Shown: piece after piece, positions 8,527 through 17,007 of the stretch
Numbering within the stretch: the first letter of the stretch is position 1
Layout of the letters: the number at the start of each line of letters is the position of its first letter
DNA from: Brevibacterium sp.
GTDB lineage: Bacteria > Actinomycetota > Actinomycetes > Actinomycetales > Brevibacteriaceae
Assembly (NCBI RefSeq): GCF_031179145.1
Contig: NZ_JAPSIB010000007.1
Span: 94,081-158,080, forward strand
Direction: 5' to 3'
DNA: 64,000 bases
Translations under genes and position numbers: made by a program
Notes under the pieces: model-generated
The model's input: the letters and a program-made list of their open reading frames with translations, nothing else
Databases searched by the model: none
Told to the model about the DNA's origin: nothing

Positions 8527-10158
8527 ATGACATCCACTGTTGAACGCGCACGTGAACTCGCCGCAGATGCCTTCGGTTGGGAGCAGCTGCGCCACGGTCA
8601 GGAAGACGCCATCACGGCGCTCGCCGCGGGGCGGGACACCCTGTGCGTCATGCCGACGGCGTACGGCAAGTCGGCGATCTATCAGATCGCCGGCATGCTC
8701 GTCGAGGGGGCAACCGTCGTCGTCTCTCCCCTCATCGCCCTCCAGCTCGACCAGATGGAAGGCCTGGCCGACGCCCCCGACGCACCCGAAGCCGTTGCCG
8801 TGAACTCCGCGCAGAGCGAATCGCGCAATGAGGCCGCGTGGGAGACGATCGCCGTCGGTGAGTCCGAGTTCGTCTTCCTCGCCCCTGAGCAGTTGGCGAA
8901 GCCGGAGGTCGTCGATCAGCTCGCCGCCGTCGGCGTCTCACTGTTCGTCGTGGACGAAGCGCACTGCGTGTCCGCGTGGGGGCACGACTTCCGCCCGGAC
9001 TATCTGCGACTCGGCGCCGTCATCGATCGTCTCGGGCATCCAACGACCCTCGCGCTCACCGCGACCGGCGCCCCGCCGGTGCGCGACGAGATCGTCGAGC
9101 GTCTCGGATTCCGCGACCCTCTCGTGCTCACCCGCGGCTTCGACCGGGAGAACCTGTGGCTGGGAGTCACGCGGCACGAGTCCGACAGCGACAAGCGCGA
9201 GGCCGTGATCGAGCAGGTCTCCGCGCAGACCACTCCGGGTCTGGTCTATGTCGCGACCCGGCGGGCGGCCGAGGAGTACGCGGCCGCACTCACCGAGCGG
9301 GGCCTGCGGGCAGCCGCCTATCACGCAGGGCTTCCGGCCAAGGAGCGGACTCGCGTCCACGAAGCGTTCCTCGATGACGAGCTCGACGTGGTGGCCGCCA
9401 CCAACGCCTTCGGAATGGGAATCGACAAGCCGAACGTGCGGTTCGTCATCCATGCCGCCGTGACGGAATCCCTCGACAGCTACTACCAGGAGATCGGCCG
9501 TGCCGGTCGAGACGGTGAACCGGCGACGATCCAGCTGCACTATCGTGCCGAGGACCTGGGCCTGCGCCGCTTCTTCGCCGCTCGGCATCCCGACTCCGAG
9601 CTCGTGCACGCGATCGTGGAGACCCTCCGAGCGGCCGATGGGCCTGTGCGCAATGCCGATCTCGCCCAGACCGTCGATGCGAACCCGCGCAAGGTCAGCG
9701 GTCTCGTCGGCCTGCTGCACGACGCGGTCGTCGTCGAACGGGTGCCGGCCGGCATCCACCTCTCCAGCCAGTTCAGGGGCTCGGCCGACGACGCCGTCGA
9801 CCTGGCTGAGGCCCAAGCGGACATGCGGGAGCGGATCGACGAGTCACGGATCGAGATGATGCGCGGCTATGCCGAAACCCAGGGGTGCCGCCGGCAGTAC
9901 CTGCTCGGCTACTTCGGAGAAACACTGGGGAGACCTTGCGGCAACTGCGATCGCTGCGACGCAGGAACGTCGGAGGCCGCTGACGTGATCGAGAATGACC
10001 CGTACGCAGTCCAGACACGAGTGCGGCACGTCGACTGGGGCGACGGGGTCGTCATGAGCACCGAGGACGATCGCATCACCGTGTTCTTCGACCGTGAGGG
10101 CTACAAGGTCCTCGCCCGCACCCTGATCGCCGACGAAAAGCTCCTCGAAACCGTCTGA
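8527..10158 (+). CDS. RecQ-family ATP-dependent DNA helicase
   Basis: A 543-aa SF2 helicase. It contains motif 0 (LRHGQEDAI), a Walker A variant MPTAYGKS at residues 42-49, Walker B with DEAH in VVDEAHCVSAWGHDFRPDY, motif III (ALTATG), motif V ATNAFGMGIDKPNV and motif VI (EIGRAGRDG). Then come a winged-helix-like region and a Zn-binding cluster (GCRRQYLLGYFGE...CGNCDRC near 455-482). No HRDC domain follows; the last ~60 residues form a small beta-rich tail (VRHVDWGDGVVMS...VFFDREGYKVL). It is shorter than E. coli RecQ (~610 aa) and resembles the short actinobacterial RecQ-like helicases. It acts in unwinding and repair of DNA. Confidence 0.9.
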   Translation: MTSTVERARELAADAFGWEQLRHGQEDAITALAAGRDTLCVMPTAYGKSAIYQIAGMLVEGATVVVSPLIALQLDQMEGLADAPDAPEAVAVNSAQSESRNEAAWETIAVGESEFVFLAPEQLAKPEVVDQLAAVGVSLFVVDEAHCVSAWGHDFRPDYLRLGAVIDRLGHPTTLALTATGAPPVRDEIVERLGFRDPLVLTRGFDRENLWLGVTRHESDSDKREAVIEQVSAQTTPGLVYVATRRAAEEYAAALTERGLRAAAYHAGLPAKERTRVHEAFLDDELDVVAATNAFGMGIDKPNVRFVIHAAVTESLDSYYQEIGRAGRDGEPATIQLHYRAEDLGLRRFFAARHPDSELVHAIVETLRAADGPVRNADLAQTVDANPRKVSGLVGLLHDAVVVERVPAGIHLSSQFRGSADDAVDLAEAQADMRERIDESRIEMMRGYAETQGCRRQYLLGYFGETLGRPCGNCDRCDAGTSEAADVIENDPYAVQTRVRHVDWGDGVVMSTEDDRITVFFDREGYKVLARTLIADEKLLETV

Positions 10159-10165
10159 GGTGCGT

Positions 10166-11239
10166 TCAGCAGGCGTCGATCAAGTCCCCGATCAGCGCCC
10201 TCCACCTGGGCCGGAACACGTAGACGCAGACCAGGCGCAGCAGCGCCGCGCGTTCGTACACGCCGACGCGGGCAACATCCGCCCCCGTCGCCGAGGTGGC
10301 CGTCGCGATCGCGTGCACCACTGCGTCGGCGTGGGGCTGCGACCAGATCCCCTGGCGGTGCCTCCACCAGGCATGGGCCCGCAGATTGCCCAGATCGAGT
10401 TCCCGTTCCCCGACGCAGGCGGTGTCGACGTCGAGCAGGCCGGGGCCGTGCTCCGAGTCCCACATCAGCTGCTTGTCGTGGAGGTCGCGGTGCAGCGGAC
10501 CCCAGAGCCCCGCCGAGGTGCTCAGTTCGGCCTCGACGGCAGCGATCCCGCGCTCGAGGGATTCGAAGCGAGGCCCGTCGAGCAGAGGTTCGAGGAACGA
10601 TTGCGCCCTGTCCCTCCACTCGCGCAGCACCCGGATCTCATCCTTCGCGGAGTGAACGGGCGTCAGGTGCCTCGGACGCGTCGGGTCCATGCTGCCGACG
10701 TCCTCCCCGGTCTCCTGCTGCGTCCCAGTCGCCCGGTCACTGCCCACCCTGGCCCAGGCGTCGAGCACCTCCGCCCACGCGCGCGTCCATTCCTCATCGC
10801 TGAAGGGCGACGGATCGTGAAGGCCCACTCCGGCGAGGGGACTGAGCACGACGGTCGAGTCATCGACGCGGATCACCTCGGGCATCCTGAACCCTGCTGC
10901 GAACGGGGCCGCGCTGAGGGTGCCGTCCACGACTGCTCGGGCTGCGCCGGTGCGCACGCATTTGGCGAATGTCCCGTCGCTGAGACGGACGACGGCGCGT
11001 TTGCCCGGTCGATGGGAGATCAGCCGATTCCCCGGGCCGGACAGGCAGTGCGCCAACCCCGGCAGTCTCGGATCCTCACCTGCGGGAAGCACTGTCACCC
11101 GGCCGTCTTCGAGGAATCCGGACCGGAGACGCCCCTCATGCTCGGCCTCCACCGCGGTCCGACCGCGGCTCGCCGGCCACGCTCGGCGGATGGCCCAGCG
11201 GCGCCCACCCACCTCGATGGTGCCGGGGATCTCCGTCAT
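10166..11239 (-). CDS. APH-fold phosphotransferase (operon gene 6)
   Basis: A 357-aa protein with an aminoglycoside-phosphotransferase/choline-kinase fold. The catalytic loop reads GPLHRDLHDKQLMW (~residues 257-270), followed by the metal-binding LLDVDTACVGERELDLGNL. The N-terminal ATP-binding lobe contains GKRAVVRLSDGTFAKCVR, with a plausible ATP-contacting Lys. Its ATG shares one base with the stop of the upstream kinase gene (TGATG), implying translational coupling. It is the last gene of a six-gene operon with glycosyltransferases and an ABC exporter. Phosphorylation of a sugar, polyol or lipid-linked intermediate is therefore more likely than antibiotic resistance. The substrate is unknown. 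Confidence 0.78.
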   Translation of the reverse strand: MTEIPGTIEVGGRRWAIRRAWPASRGRTAVEAEHEGRLRSGFLEDGRVTVLPAGEDPRLPGLAHCLSGPGNRLISHRPGKRAVVRLSDGTFAKCVRTGAARAVVDGTLSAAPFAAGFRMPEVIRVDDSTVVLSPLAGVGLHDPSPFSDEEWTRAWAEVLDAWARVGSDRATGTQQETGEDVGSMDPTRPRHLTPVHSAKDEIRVLREWRDRAQSFLEPLLDGPRFESLERGIAAVEAELSTSAGLWGPLHRDLHDKQLMWDSEHGPGLLDVDTACVGERELDLGNLRAHAWWRHRQGIWSQPHADAVVHAIATATSATGADVARVGVYERAALLRLVCVYVFRPRWRALIGDLIDAC

Positions 11240-12546
11240 CACCGCAGCGCCTGCTTCGCTGCGGCCACGGTGCGGACAGTCTGGTCCCGCCAGTCCGTTC
11301 GGCACTGCCGGAAGGGTTCGATCGCCGTGGTCAGCAGGGCACGCGCGCACCAGGCTTCGACGTCGTCGATGCGACCACCTCGGCGAGCATAGCCGTCGAG
11401 GAATGCGTCTTCCATGTCGGTGAGGTCGTTCATGCGGCATCTCGCCACCCAGCTCCCCACATCCACTCCGGCGGGTCCGGCGCCGACGCGGTCGAGGTCG
11501 ATGATCCGGAAGTCGTCCCCGTCGATGAGCACCTGATCAGGGCTGAGATCACCATGGAGCGGACGGTCTTCTCCCTCCTCGACGGCCTGGGCCAACCGTG
11601 TGCCCAATTCGTCGGCGAGCGTTCGGAGGTCGGCGTCGAGCTCCGGGACGAGTTCGGCAAGGGTACGGGCCACGTCGACCAGATCGAGCGGGGAGCACGA
11701 GCTGCCGGGGGTGTCGGGGTGGGAACTGTCCTGCTGGAGCGAGGAGGCCGGTGGGGGTCCAATATCCGGGCCGGCCCCCGGGACCTGCCCGGCCAGGAGA
11801 CCCGGCGGCGGTGGTACGTCCGGCCGGGACACCGCGTCGTCGGCGGACAGCTCGTCCGGCTGGACCACCGTGCCCAGTGCGGTCGGCGGCTCCTGCCGGT
11901 GCAGTTCGGCGATGCTCTCACCGACGGCCGTTGCGATCCCGGCGTCGGGACAGCGTTCCAGATCGCCGGTCCCCCACCACGGGGAGTGGACCGAAGTGCG
12001 GCGCCGGCCGAGGAATTCAACCGGGAGGGTGGGGATGCCCCAGCGCTGCCATTGCCGGGACGTGCGGACCAGGTGGTCGCAGTCGGTGGAACTGATGCGC
12101 ACGAACCGGTTCCCGCTGCGCAGGAGCAGGCGGCGTCCCGGGTTGTAGCCGAGCACCTCGGCCTCGGAGGAGAACCCGGAACCGGGGCGGCCGATCACCT
12201 TGTTCAGCTTCGGATCGCCCGGCAGCTCGCCGCTGACCAGCACGGAGCGTGCCTCCCCCGCCGCGTGGAGGCGGATGGGGGTGCCCCGTCGCTCGGCACG
12301 GCGACGGATGTTGTCGAGTTTGTTCGGGTCGGTGACGATGGCGGTCCAGCCCCAGTCCGCCGAGGTGAAGGTGCACGAAGACGAGGCCCCGCTCCGCGGG
12401 TCCCGGCGCCAGGCCAGGAGCGCGCCATGCCCGGGTTTGACCCGGATCCGGGTCGGTGCGACCGCGAAGCCGAGTCGCTGGGACAGGCGTTCGGCGTCGA
12501 CGATCTCGTCGATGAAGGGGATGCGGGCGAATTCGGCGAGGCTCAT
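11239..12546 (-). CDS. APH-fold phosphotransferase (operon gene 5)
   Basis: A 435-aa kinase-like protein. Its C-terminal half carries the APH catalytic loop LHGDLSPDQVLI and the metal-binding segment FRIIDLDRVGAGPAGVDVG. The N-terminal half (residues 1-190) has a divergent nucleotide-binding lobe with RLLLRSGNRFVRIS. A Pro/Ser-rich linker (~245-290) separates the lobes. The ATG at 12546 overlaps the ABC transporter stop as ATGA, and its own stop overlaps the next kinase start. The two phosphotransferases are only distantly alike, so they probably act on different substrates or form a pair. The role in glycoconjugate synthesis is inferred from the operon. Confidence 0.75.
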   Translation of the reverse strand: MSLAEFARIPFIDEIVDAERLSQRLGFAVAPTRIRVKPGHGALLAWRRDPRSGASSSCTFTSADWGWTAIVTDPNKLDNIRRRAERRGTPIRLHAAGEARSVLVSGELPGDPKLNKVIGRPGSGFSSEAEVLGYNPGRRLLLRSGNRFVRISSTDCDHLVRTSRQWQRWGIPTLPVEFLGRRRTSVHSPWWGTGDLERCPDAGIATAVGESIAELHRQEPPTALGTVVQPDELSADDAVSRPDVPPPPGLLAGQVPGAGPDIGPPPASSLQQDSSHPDTPGSSCSPLDLVDVARTLAELVPELDADLRTLADELGTRLAQAVEEGEDRPLHGDLSPDQVLIDGDDFRIIDLDRVGAGPAGVDVGSWVARCRMNDLTDMEDAFLDGYARRGGRIDDVEAWCARALLTTAIEPFRQCRTDWRDQTVRTVAAAKQALR

Positions 12547-14366
12547 GCAGGATCCTTGACCATGTCGCTGTCCTGGGTCCACAGCCACCGGGCGAATCGT
12601 GAACCCGGGTCGGCTGCCAGTGAGTTCGGGGGTCCGTCTTCCACGATCGTACCGTCTTCGAGCCACAGAATCCGGTCGAGACCCCGGATCATCGACACGT
12701 CGTGGGTGATGACCAGGCTGGTGCGCCCCTCGGTCAGCGACTGCACGGATTCGGTGACGAGCTCCCGGGTCTGCGGATCCAGTCCGGAGGTCGCCTCGTC
12801 GAAGACGACGATCGGAGCCGCGCGAACAAGGGCACGCGCGATCGCCAGCCGCTGTCGCTGCCCGCCCGAGAGCGTGTCTCCGCGGTTGCCGAGCACTGTG
12901 TCATAGCCGTCTGGCAGACTGCGGATGAACTCGTCGACCTGCGCGGCACGGGCGGCAGCCTCCACCTCGGCGTCGGTGGCGTCCAGGCGTCCGTAGCGGA
13001 TGTTCTCCCGCACAGTGGCGGCGAAGAGGACGGACTCCTGGAGGAGGACGGAGACGTTCTGGCGCAGAGAGGAGCGGGTGACGTTGCGGGTGTCGTAGCC
13101 GTCGATGTAGATCGACCCGGTCTCGGGTTGGGACAGCCGCAGCAGATAGCTGACCAGAGTTGACTTCCCGGCCCCCGAGGACCCCAGCAGGCCGACTTTC
13201 TGACCTGCGGGGATGAGGAGGCTGAGATCGTCGAACAAGGGCCGGCCATGCCCGTCGCGGGAGGTGATGCGATCGAAGGCGATGTCGCCGCCGGGGCGAC
13301 CCATGGTCACGGCGCCGGGGGCGTCGGCGATCTCCACCGGTTCGTCGAGGAGGTCGGCGATCCGCTCCCCCGAGGCTGCGGCGCGGGCGATCCTGCCCGT
13401 GTACTTGGCCATGTCCCGCAGGGGCTTCATCGCGATCTTCAGGTACATGAGGAACAGCACGAGATCGCCGGGGGTCATCGCCTGCCGCAGCACCTGGTAG
13501 CTGCCGAAGGCGAGCACCAGGGCCTGGGAGATGCCGACCAGGACGTCGGTGGAGCGCTCGAGGCCGGCCGCGAGCCTGCGGGCGCGGACCCCTGCCTGCA
13601 GGGCGCGTTCATTGCCGTCGGCGAACTCGCGGGCAACCGTCTTCTCCAACCCGTAGGCCTGGACGACTCGGATCGCTGAGAGGGCCTCGGCGGCGGATCC
13701 GACGAGCTTCCCCTCGCCCTTGCGAGTCGAGCGTGAGGCGGTGGTGATCTTCGGCGTCGAGACCTTCGACAGCAGACCGTAGATCGCCGCGGTGACGAGC
13801 ACGATCGCGCTCAGAACCGGGTCGAGGACGATCATCACGCCGAGCAGAACCACGAGGGTGATGACGTTGCCGACCAGCGGCAGGCCGGCGGTGACCGCGA
13901 CCTCCTGGAGGCGGCCGATGTCGCCGACCAGCCGCTGAGAAGTGTCCCCGATCGATGCCTTCGAATGATATTTCAGCGACAGTGACTGCACGTGGTCGAA
14001 GACTCGCGACCGCAGCTGGGTCGCGACCCGGGCGCCGACGAGGGCGAAGCAGATCGTCGAGGCGTAGTTGGTGACGGCTCGACCGGCGACGATGACCGCC
14101 AGTGCGATGGCGGCCGCGGCGAGGGTGAGACCGACGTTTCCGCCGAGGCTGAACGTCGTTGCGATCTCAGCGCCCAGAGCCGCGGTCACGGCGTCGACGG
14201 CGATCTTGATCGGCCAGGGCTCGAGGACCCGGAAGACCACGTCTGCGAACAGCGCCAGGAGACCGCCGACGATGAGCAGCCGGTGCCGGCCGATGTGGGG
14301 GCGCAGGATCTGCAGGGTGCGCCCCAGGGCACCTGCGGACACCGTGTCGCGTGATCGTCTGCTCAT
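12543..14366 (-). CDS. ABC exporter, fused membrane and ATPase domains
   Basis: A 607-aa half-transporter. The six-helix exporter membrane domain occupies about residues 20-330. It is followed by the nucleotide-binding domain with Walker A LLGSSGAGKST (~392-402), a Q-loop, signature LSGGQRQRLAIARAL, Walker B VVFDEATSGLD and the H-loop VITHD. The layout is of the MsbA/lipid-exporter type and it probably works as a homodimer. It overlaps both neighbours by ATGA and sits between two glycosyltransferase genes upstream and two kinase genes downstream. Export of a glycolipid or a lipid-linked glycan is the natural inference. Confidence 0.93.
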   Translation of the reverse strand: MSRRSRDTVSAGALGRTLQILRPHIGRHRLLIVGGLLALFADVVFRVLEPWPIKIAVDAVTAALGAEIATTFSLGGNVGLTLAAAAIALAVIVAGRAVTNYASTICFALVGARVATQLRSRVFDHVQSLSLKYHSKASIGDTSQRLVGDIGRLQEVAVTAGLPLVGNVITLVVLLGVMIVLDPVLSAIVLVTAAIYGLLSKVSTPKITTASRSTRKGEGKLVGSAAEALSAIRVVQAYGLEKTVAREFADGNERALQAGVRARRLAAGLERSTDVLVGISQALVLAFGSYQVLRQAMTPGDLVLFLMYLKIAMKPLRDMAKYTGRIARAAASGERIADLLDEPVEIADAPGAVTMGRPGGDIAFDRITSRDGHGRPLFDDLSLLIPAGQKVGLLGSSGAGKSTLVSYLLRLSQPETGSIYIDGYDTRNVTRSSLRQNVSVLLQESVLFAATVRENIRYGRLDATDAEVEAAARAAQVDEFIRSLPDGYDTVLGNRGDTLSGGQRQRLAIARALVRAAPIVVFDEATSGLDPQTRELVTESVQSLTEGRTSLVITHDVSMIRGLDRILWLEDGTIVEDGPPNSLAADPGSRFARWLWTQDSDMVKDPA

Positions 14367-15583
14367 GTCGCTGCCACCGCCCCGTCCGGAACCTCAGTGT
14401 GCGTGCGGGTGAAGGGGGCGAGGATGTCCTCGCATCGGCTCAGCCAGGTGTGACGGATGACCGCTGCGGCCCGCGCCGCCGTCCCCATCCGTCTGCACGC
14501 GGCAGGGTCGTCGATGAGCGTCTGCAGGGCGGCGGCGAGAGCGCTCACGTCGCCCGGCGGCACGAGCTCGGCTGCTCCGGTTCCCTCCAGCAGCTCGGGG
14601 ATCGCCCCGATCCGGGAGGCGACGATCGGCAGGCCTGCCGCCATGTACTCGTAGACCTTGAGCGGGGAGAAGTAGTTGTCACCCGGAGGGTAGGGTGCCA
14701 CCGCGATGTCGAAGCGGCGCAGATGCTCGGGCATCACGTCTGGCGCCACGGCTCCGTGGAAGGTCACGGACTGCTCGAGGCCGAGGGAGGCGACCTGGGC
14801 ACGAAGTGCTTCCGCTTCGGGGCCGTGCCCGCAGATGTCGAGGTGGACGCCGCCCTGCAGGTGCGCGCAGGCGGCGATGAGATTCTCGGTCCCGTGCCAC
14901 GGTTTGAGGGTGCCCACGAAACCGATCCGCACCGGTTCCGCCGGCGTCACCTCGGCGGGGGTGGCGCAGTTCGCGCGCACCTCGGCGACGTCCTCCTCTT
15001 CCAGGGCGCCAGGGGTGATCCGGTCGGTGTTGACCCCGTTGGGGATGACCGTGACTCCGGCGATGCCGGGATAGTCCCGGTCCACCCAGGCGGCCACCGC
15101 GGGGCTGACGCAGTTGATGCGATCGGCAGCCGCGAAGCTCGAGGCGGTGGCGCGTTCGGCGTGCTCGGTGTGGACGAGCCCGCGGTGGTTCCGCTGCTCC
15201 TCGAGCAGAGGTGCGTTGACCTCGAGGATGAGCGGTGCGCCGAGGTGAGCGCTCAGTCCGCCGCCGGCCGTGGAGAACAGCGAGTACCGTTCGTAGACGA
15301 GGTCGAACGGTCCGTCGCGGAGAGCGGCGTCGACGAGGTCTGCGGACAGACGCAGCAGCTCCATCTCCCGCTCGCCGGCGTCGAGGCCCTTCGGCACCGG
15401 CAGGACGGTCACGGGGAGATCGGCGAGGTCGACGGGCACTTGGGAGTCGCGTCGGGTGCAGAAGACTCTGACCTCATGGCCGAGTGCGCGCATGGCTCGC
15501 ACGATCTCCTGGACGTGGACGCTCGCGCCCTTGGTCCCGAACACTCCGATGCCCGGGTCGAGCAGCATGTAGGCGATTCTCAT
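14363..15583 (-). CDS. GT4-type glycosyltransferase (operon gene 3)
   Basis: A 406-aa GT-B fold glycosyltransferase of family 4 type. The N-terminal Rossmann domain begins MRIAYMLLDPGIGVFGTKGASVHV, with the donor/acceptor loop typical of GT4. The C-terminal domain has RIGFVGTLKPWHG and the nucleotide-sugar-binding EX7E-like segment SPLKVYEYMAAGLPIVAS. The start at 15583 overlaps the previous stop as ATGA; the reading frame continues upstream without support. Donor and acceptor are unknown. It probably adds a sugar to the molecule exported by the ABC transporter encoded next. Confidence 0.88.
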   Translation of the reverse strand: MRIAYMLLDPGIGVFGTKGASVHVQEIVRAMRALGHEVRVFCTRRDSQVPVDLADLPVTVLPVPKGLDAGEREMELLRLSADLVDAALRDGPFDLVYERYSLFSTAGGGLSAHLGAPLILEVNAPLLEEQRNHRGLVHTEHAERATASSFAAADRINCVSPAVAAWVDRDYPGIAGVTVIPNGVNTDRITPGALEEEDVAEVRANCATPAEVTPAEPVRIGFVGTLKPWHGTENLIAACAHLQGGVHLDICGHGPEAEALRAQVASLGLEQSVTFHGAVAPDVMPEHLRRFDIAVAPYPPGDNYFSPLKVYEYMAAGLPIVASRIGAIPELLEGTGAAELVPPGDVSALAAALQTLIDDPAACRRMGTAARAAAVIRHTWLSRCEDILAPFTRTHTEVPDGAVAAT

Positions 15584-17007
15584 CGGACCTCCTCCAGTTC
15601 CCGCTCGAGCCCCGGTGCGAGGTCGATCGGTGCGGTCATCGGTGCGGTCATCGGCGCGGGATCCGTCGCCGAACTGAGCCTGCGCAGCGCCTGCGCCTGC
15701 CGCCTCGAGTCGTAGGATTCGACGATCCGCGCCCGCGCGGCATCGGTCATCCGCCTCCAGGTGCCCGGCGTCTCCTGCTCGAGGCGCAGCGCCTCGGCGA
15801 CGGCTGCGGCGATCGAGTCCGGGTCGTGTCCCTCCACGAGCCATCCGGTGGCCCCGGTCTCGACCACCTCGGGGACAGCGGTCACATCGCCGGCGATGCA
15901 CGGAATGCCGCTGGCCATCGCTTCGAGCAGCACGGTCGGCAGGCCGTCGGCATTGCCGTCGGCGCCGATGACGAAGGGGGCGACGAGGAGGTCATGGGTG
16001 TGGAACATGTCCCGGATCTCGGCCTGGGTGAGGGGACCATGCATCGTCACCCGGTCATCGAGCCCGCGATCGACGACGGCTGCCTGCAGCTCCGGTCGCA
16101 GCGGCCCGTCGCCGACGAGGTCGAGATGGACGGCAATCCCGTCCTCTCGCAGACGATCGACGGCCGCGATCAGGTGCCCGAACCCCTTCTTCTCGACCAG
16201 CCGCCCGATCGCGAGCAGCCGGAGGAGCCCAGGGGTGCGGCAGCCCGCATGCGGGCGGTAGGCGAAGCGCTCCAGTTCGAGTCCGTTGCGGACCAAGGCG
16301 ATCTTCGCTCCCGCGTCCTCTCCCAGCGCAGCGCGCAGGTAGTTCCGGTTGTACTCGCTGATCGCCACCATGTTGTGGGAGTCGAGAGTCTTGAGCCTGA
16401 GGTCGGTGAGGTCGACGCTCTCGTGGAAGATGTCCTTCGCATGGGTCGTGAACGAGTACGGGATCCCGGTCAGCAGGGATGCCGACCTGGCGACGGTCGT
16501 CGCCACGGAGGCGAAGTGTGCGTGCAGGTGGGTGACTCCGTGCTCGAGGGCCAGCCGGGCCACGCTCAGGGCTTGGACGGCGTCGTCGTGGCCGAGCTGC
16601 GTGAGCGCCGGGAGCGCAGCGGCCAGCCGCTGCGCCGGGCCCGCATCCGCGGGTCCCGCATGGGACCGCGTCGTGGACTGCTCGTCACCGGCGACGGCCT
16701 GCGCCGCAGCCTGGAAGGACTGCCAGAAGCTGCGGGCGCTCGCGGGCCGCTCGACGTGGATGACCTGTGCCTTCACCCGCGCCAGTTCGGGGTGGAACCG
16801 CGAGTCCGTGGTGGGACGCAGGGAGAAGATGACGAACTCCTCTCCGGCGGCTTCGCGGGCGAGGATCTCGGAGACGATGAAGGTCTCCGAGAAACGCGGG
16901 TACATCTTCAGCACATAGGCCTGCAGGCCTCGAGTCGCCGGACGTGCCGAGAAGGGCGCCGGTGAGTGCGTCGGCTGCGAGGACGAGGGTGCGGAATCAG
17001 CCGACAA
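15580..17007 (-). CDS. GT4-type glycosyltransferase (operon gene 2)
   Basis: A glycosyltransferase of about 475 aa. The N-terminal region contains YVLKMYPRFSETFIVSEI, typical of colanic-acid/exopolysaccharide GT4 enzymes. The C-terminal donor site includes LLAIGRLVEKKGFGHLI and the EX7E motif DGLPTVLLEAMASGIPCIAG. I favour a TTG start at 17007 because AGGAGG lies exactly 6 nt upstream and it overlaps the preceding stop by about 10 nt. The in-frame ATG at 17034 has no ribosome site and would overlap by 38 nt. It belongs to the same coupled operon as the MurG-like gene before it. Confidence 0.85.
   Translation of the reverse strand: MSADSAPSSSQPTHSPAPFSARPATRGLQAYVLKMYPRFSETFIVSEILAREAAGEEFVIFSLRPTTDSRFHPELARVKAQVIHVERPASARSFWQSFQAAAQAVAGDEQSTTRSHAGPADAGPAQRLAAALPALTQLGHDDAVQALSVARLALEHGVTHLHAHFASVATTVARSASLLTGIPYSFTTHAKDIFHESVDLTDLRLKTLDSHNMVAISEYNRNYLRAALGEDAGAKIALVRNGLELERFAYRPHAGCRTPGLLRLLAIGRLVEKKGFGHLIAAVDRLREDGIAVHLDLVGDGPLRPELQAAVVDRGLDDRVTMHGPLTQAEIRDMFHTHDLLVAPFVIGADGNADGLPTVLLEAMASGIPCIAGDVTAVPEVVETGATGWLVEGHDPDSIAAAVAEALRLEQETPGTWRRMTDAARARIVESYDSRRQAQALRRLSSATDPAPMTAPMTAPIDLAPGLERELEEVR

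Noticed and set aside
10166..12546. Aminoglycoside resistance genes
   Set aside because: Both kinases have the general APH fold only, and they are translationally coupled to glycosyltransferases and an exporter, so a resistance label is not justified.
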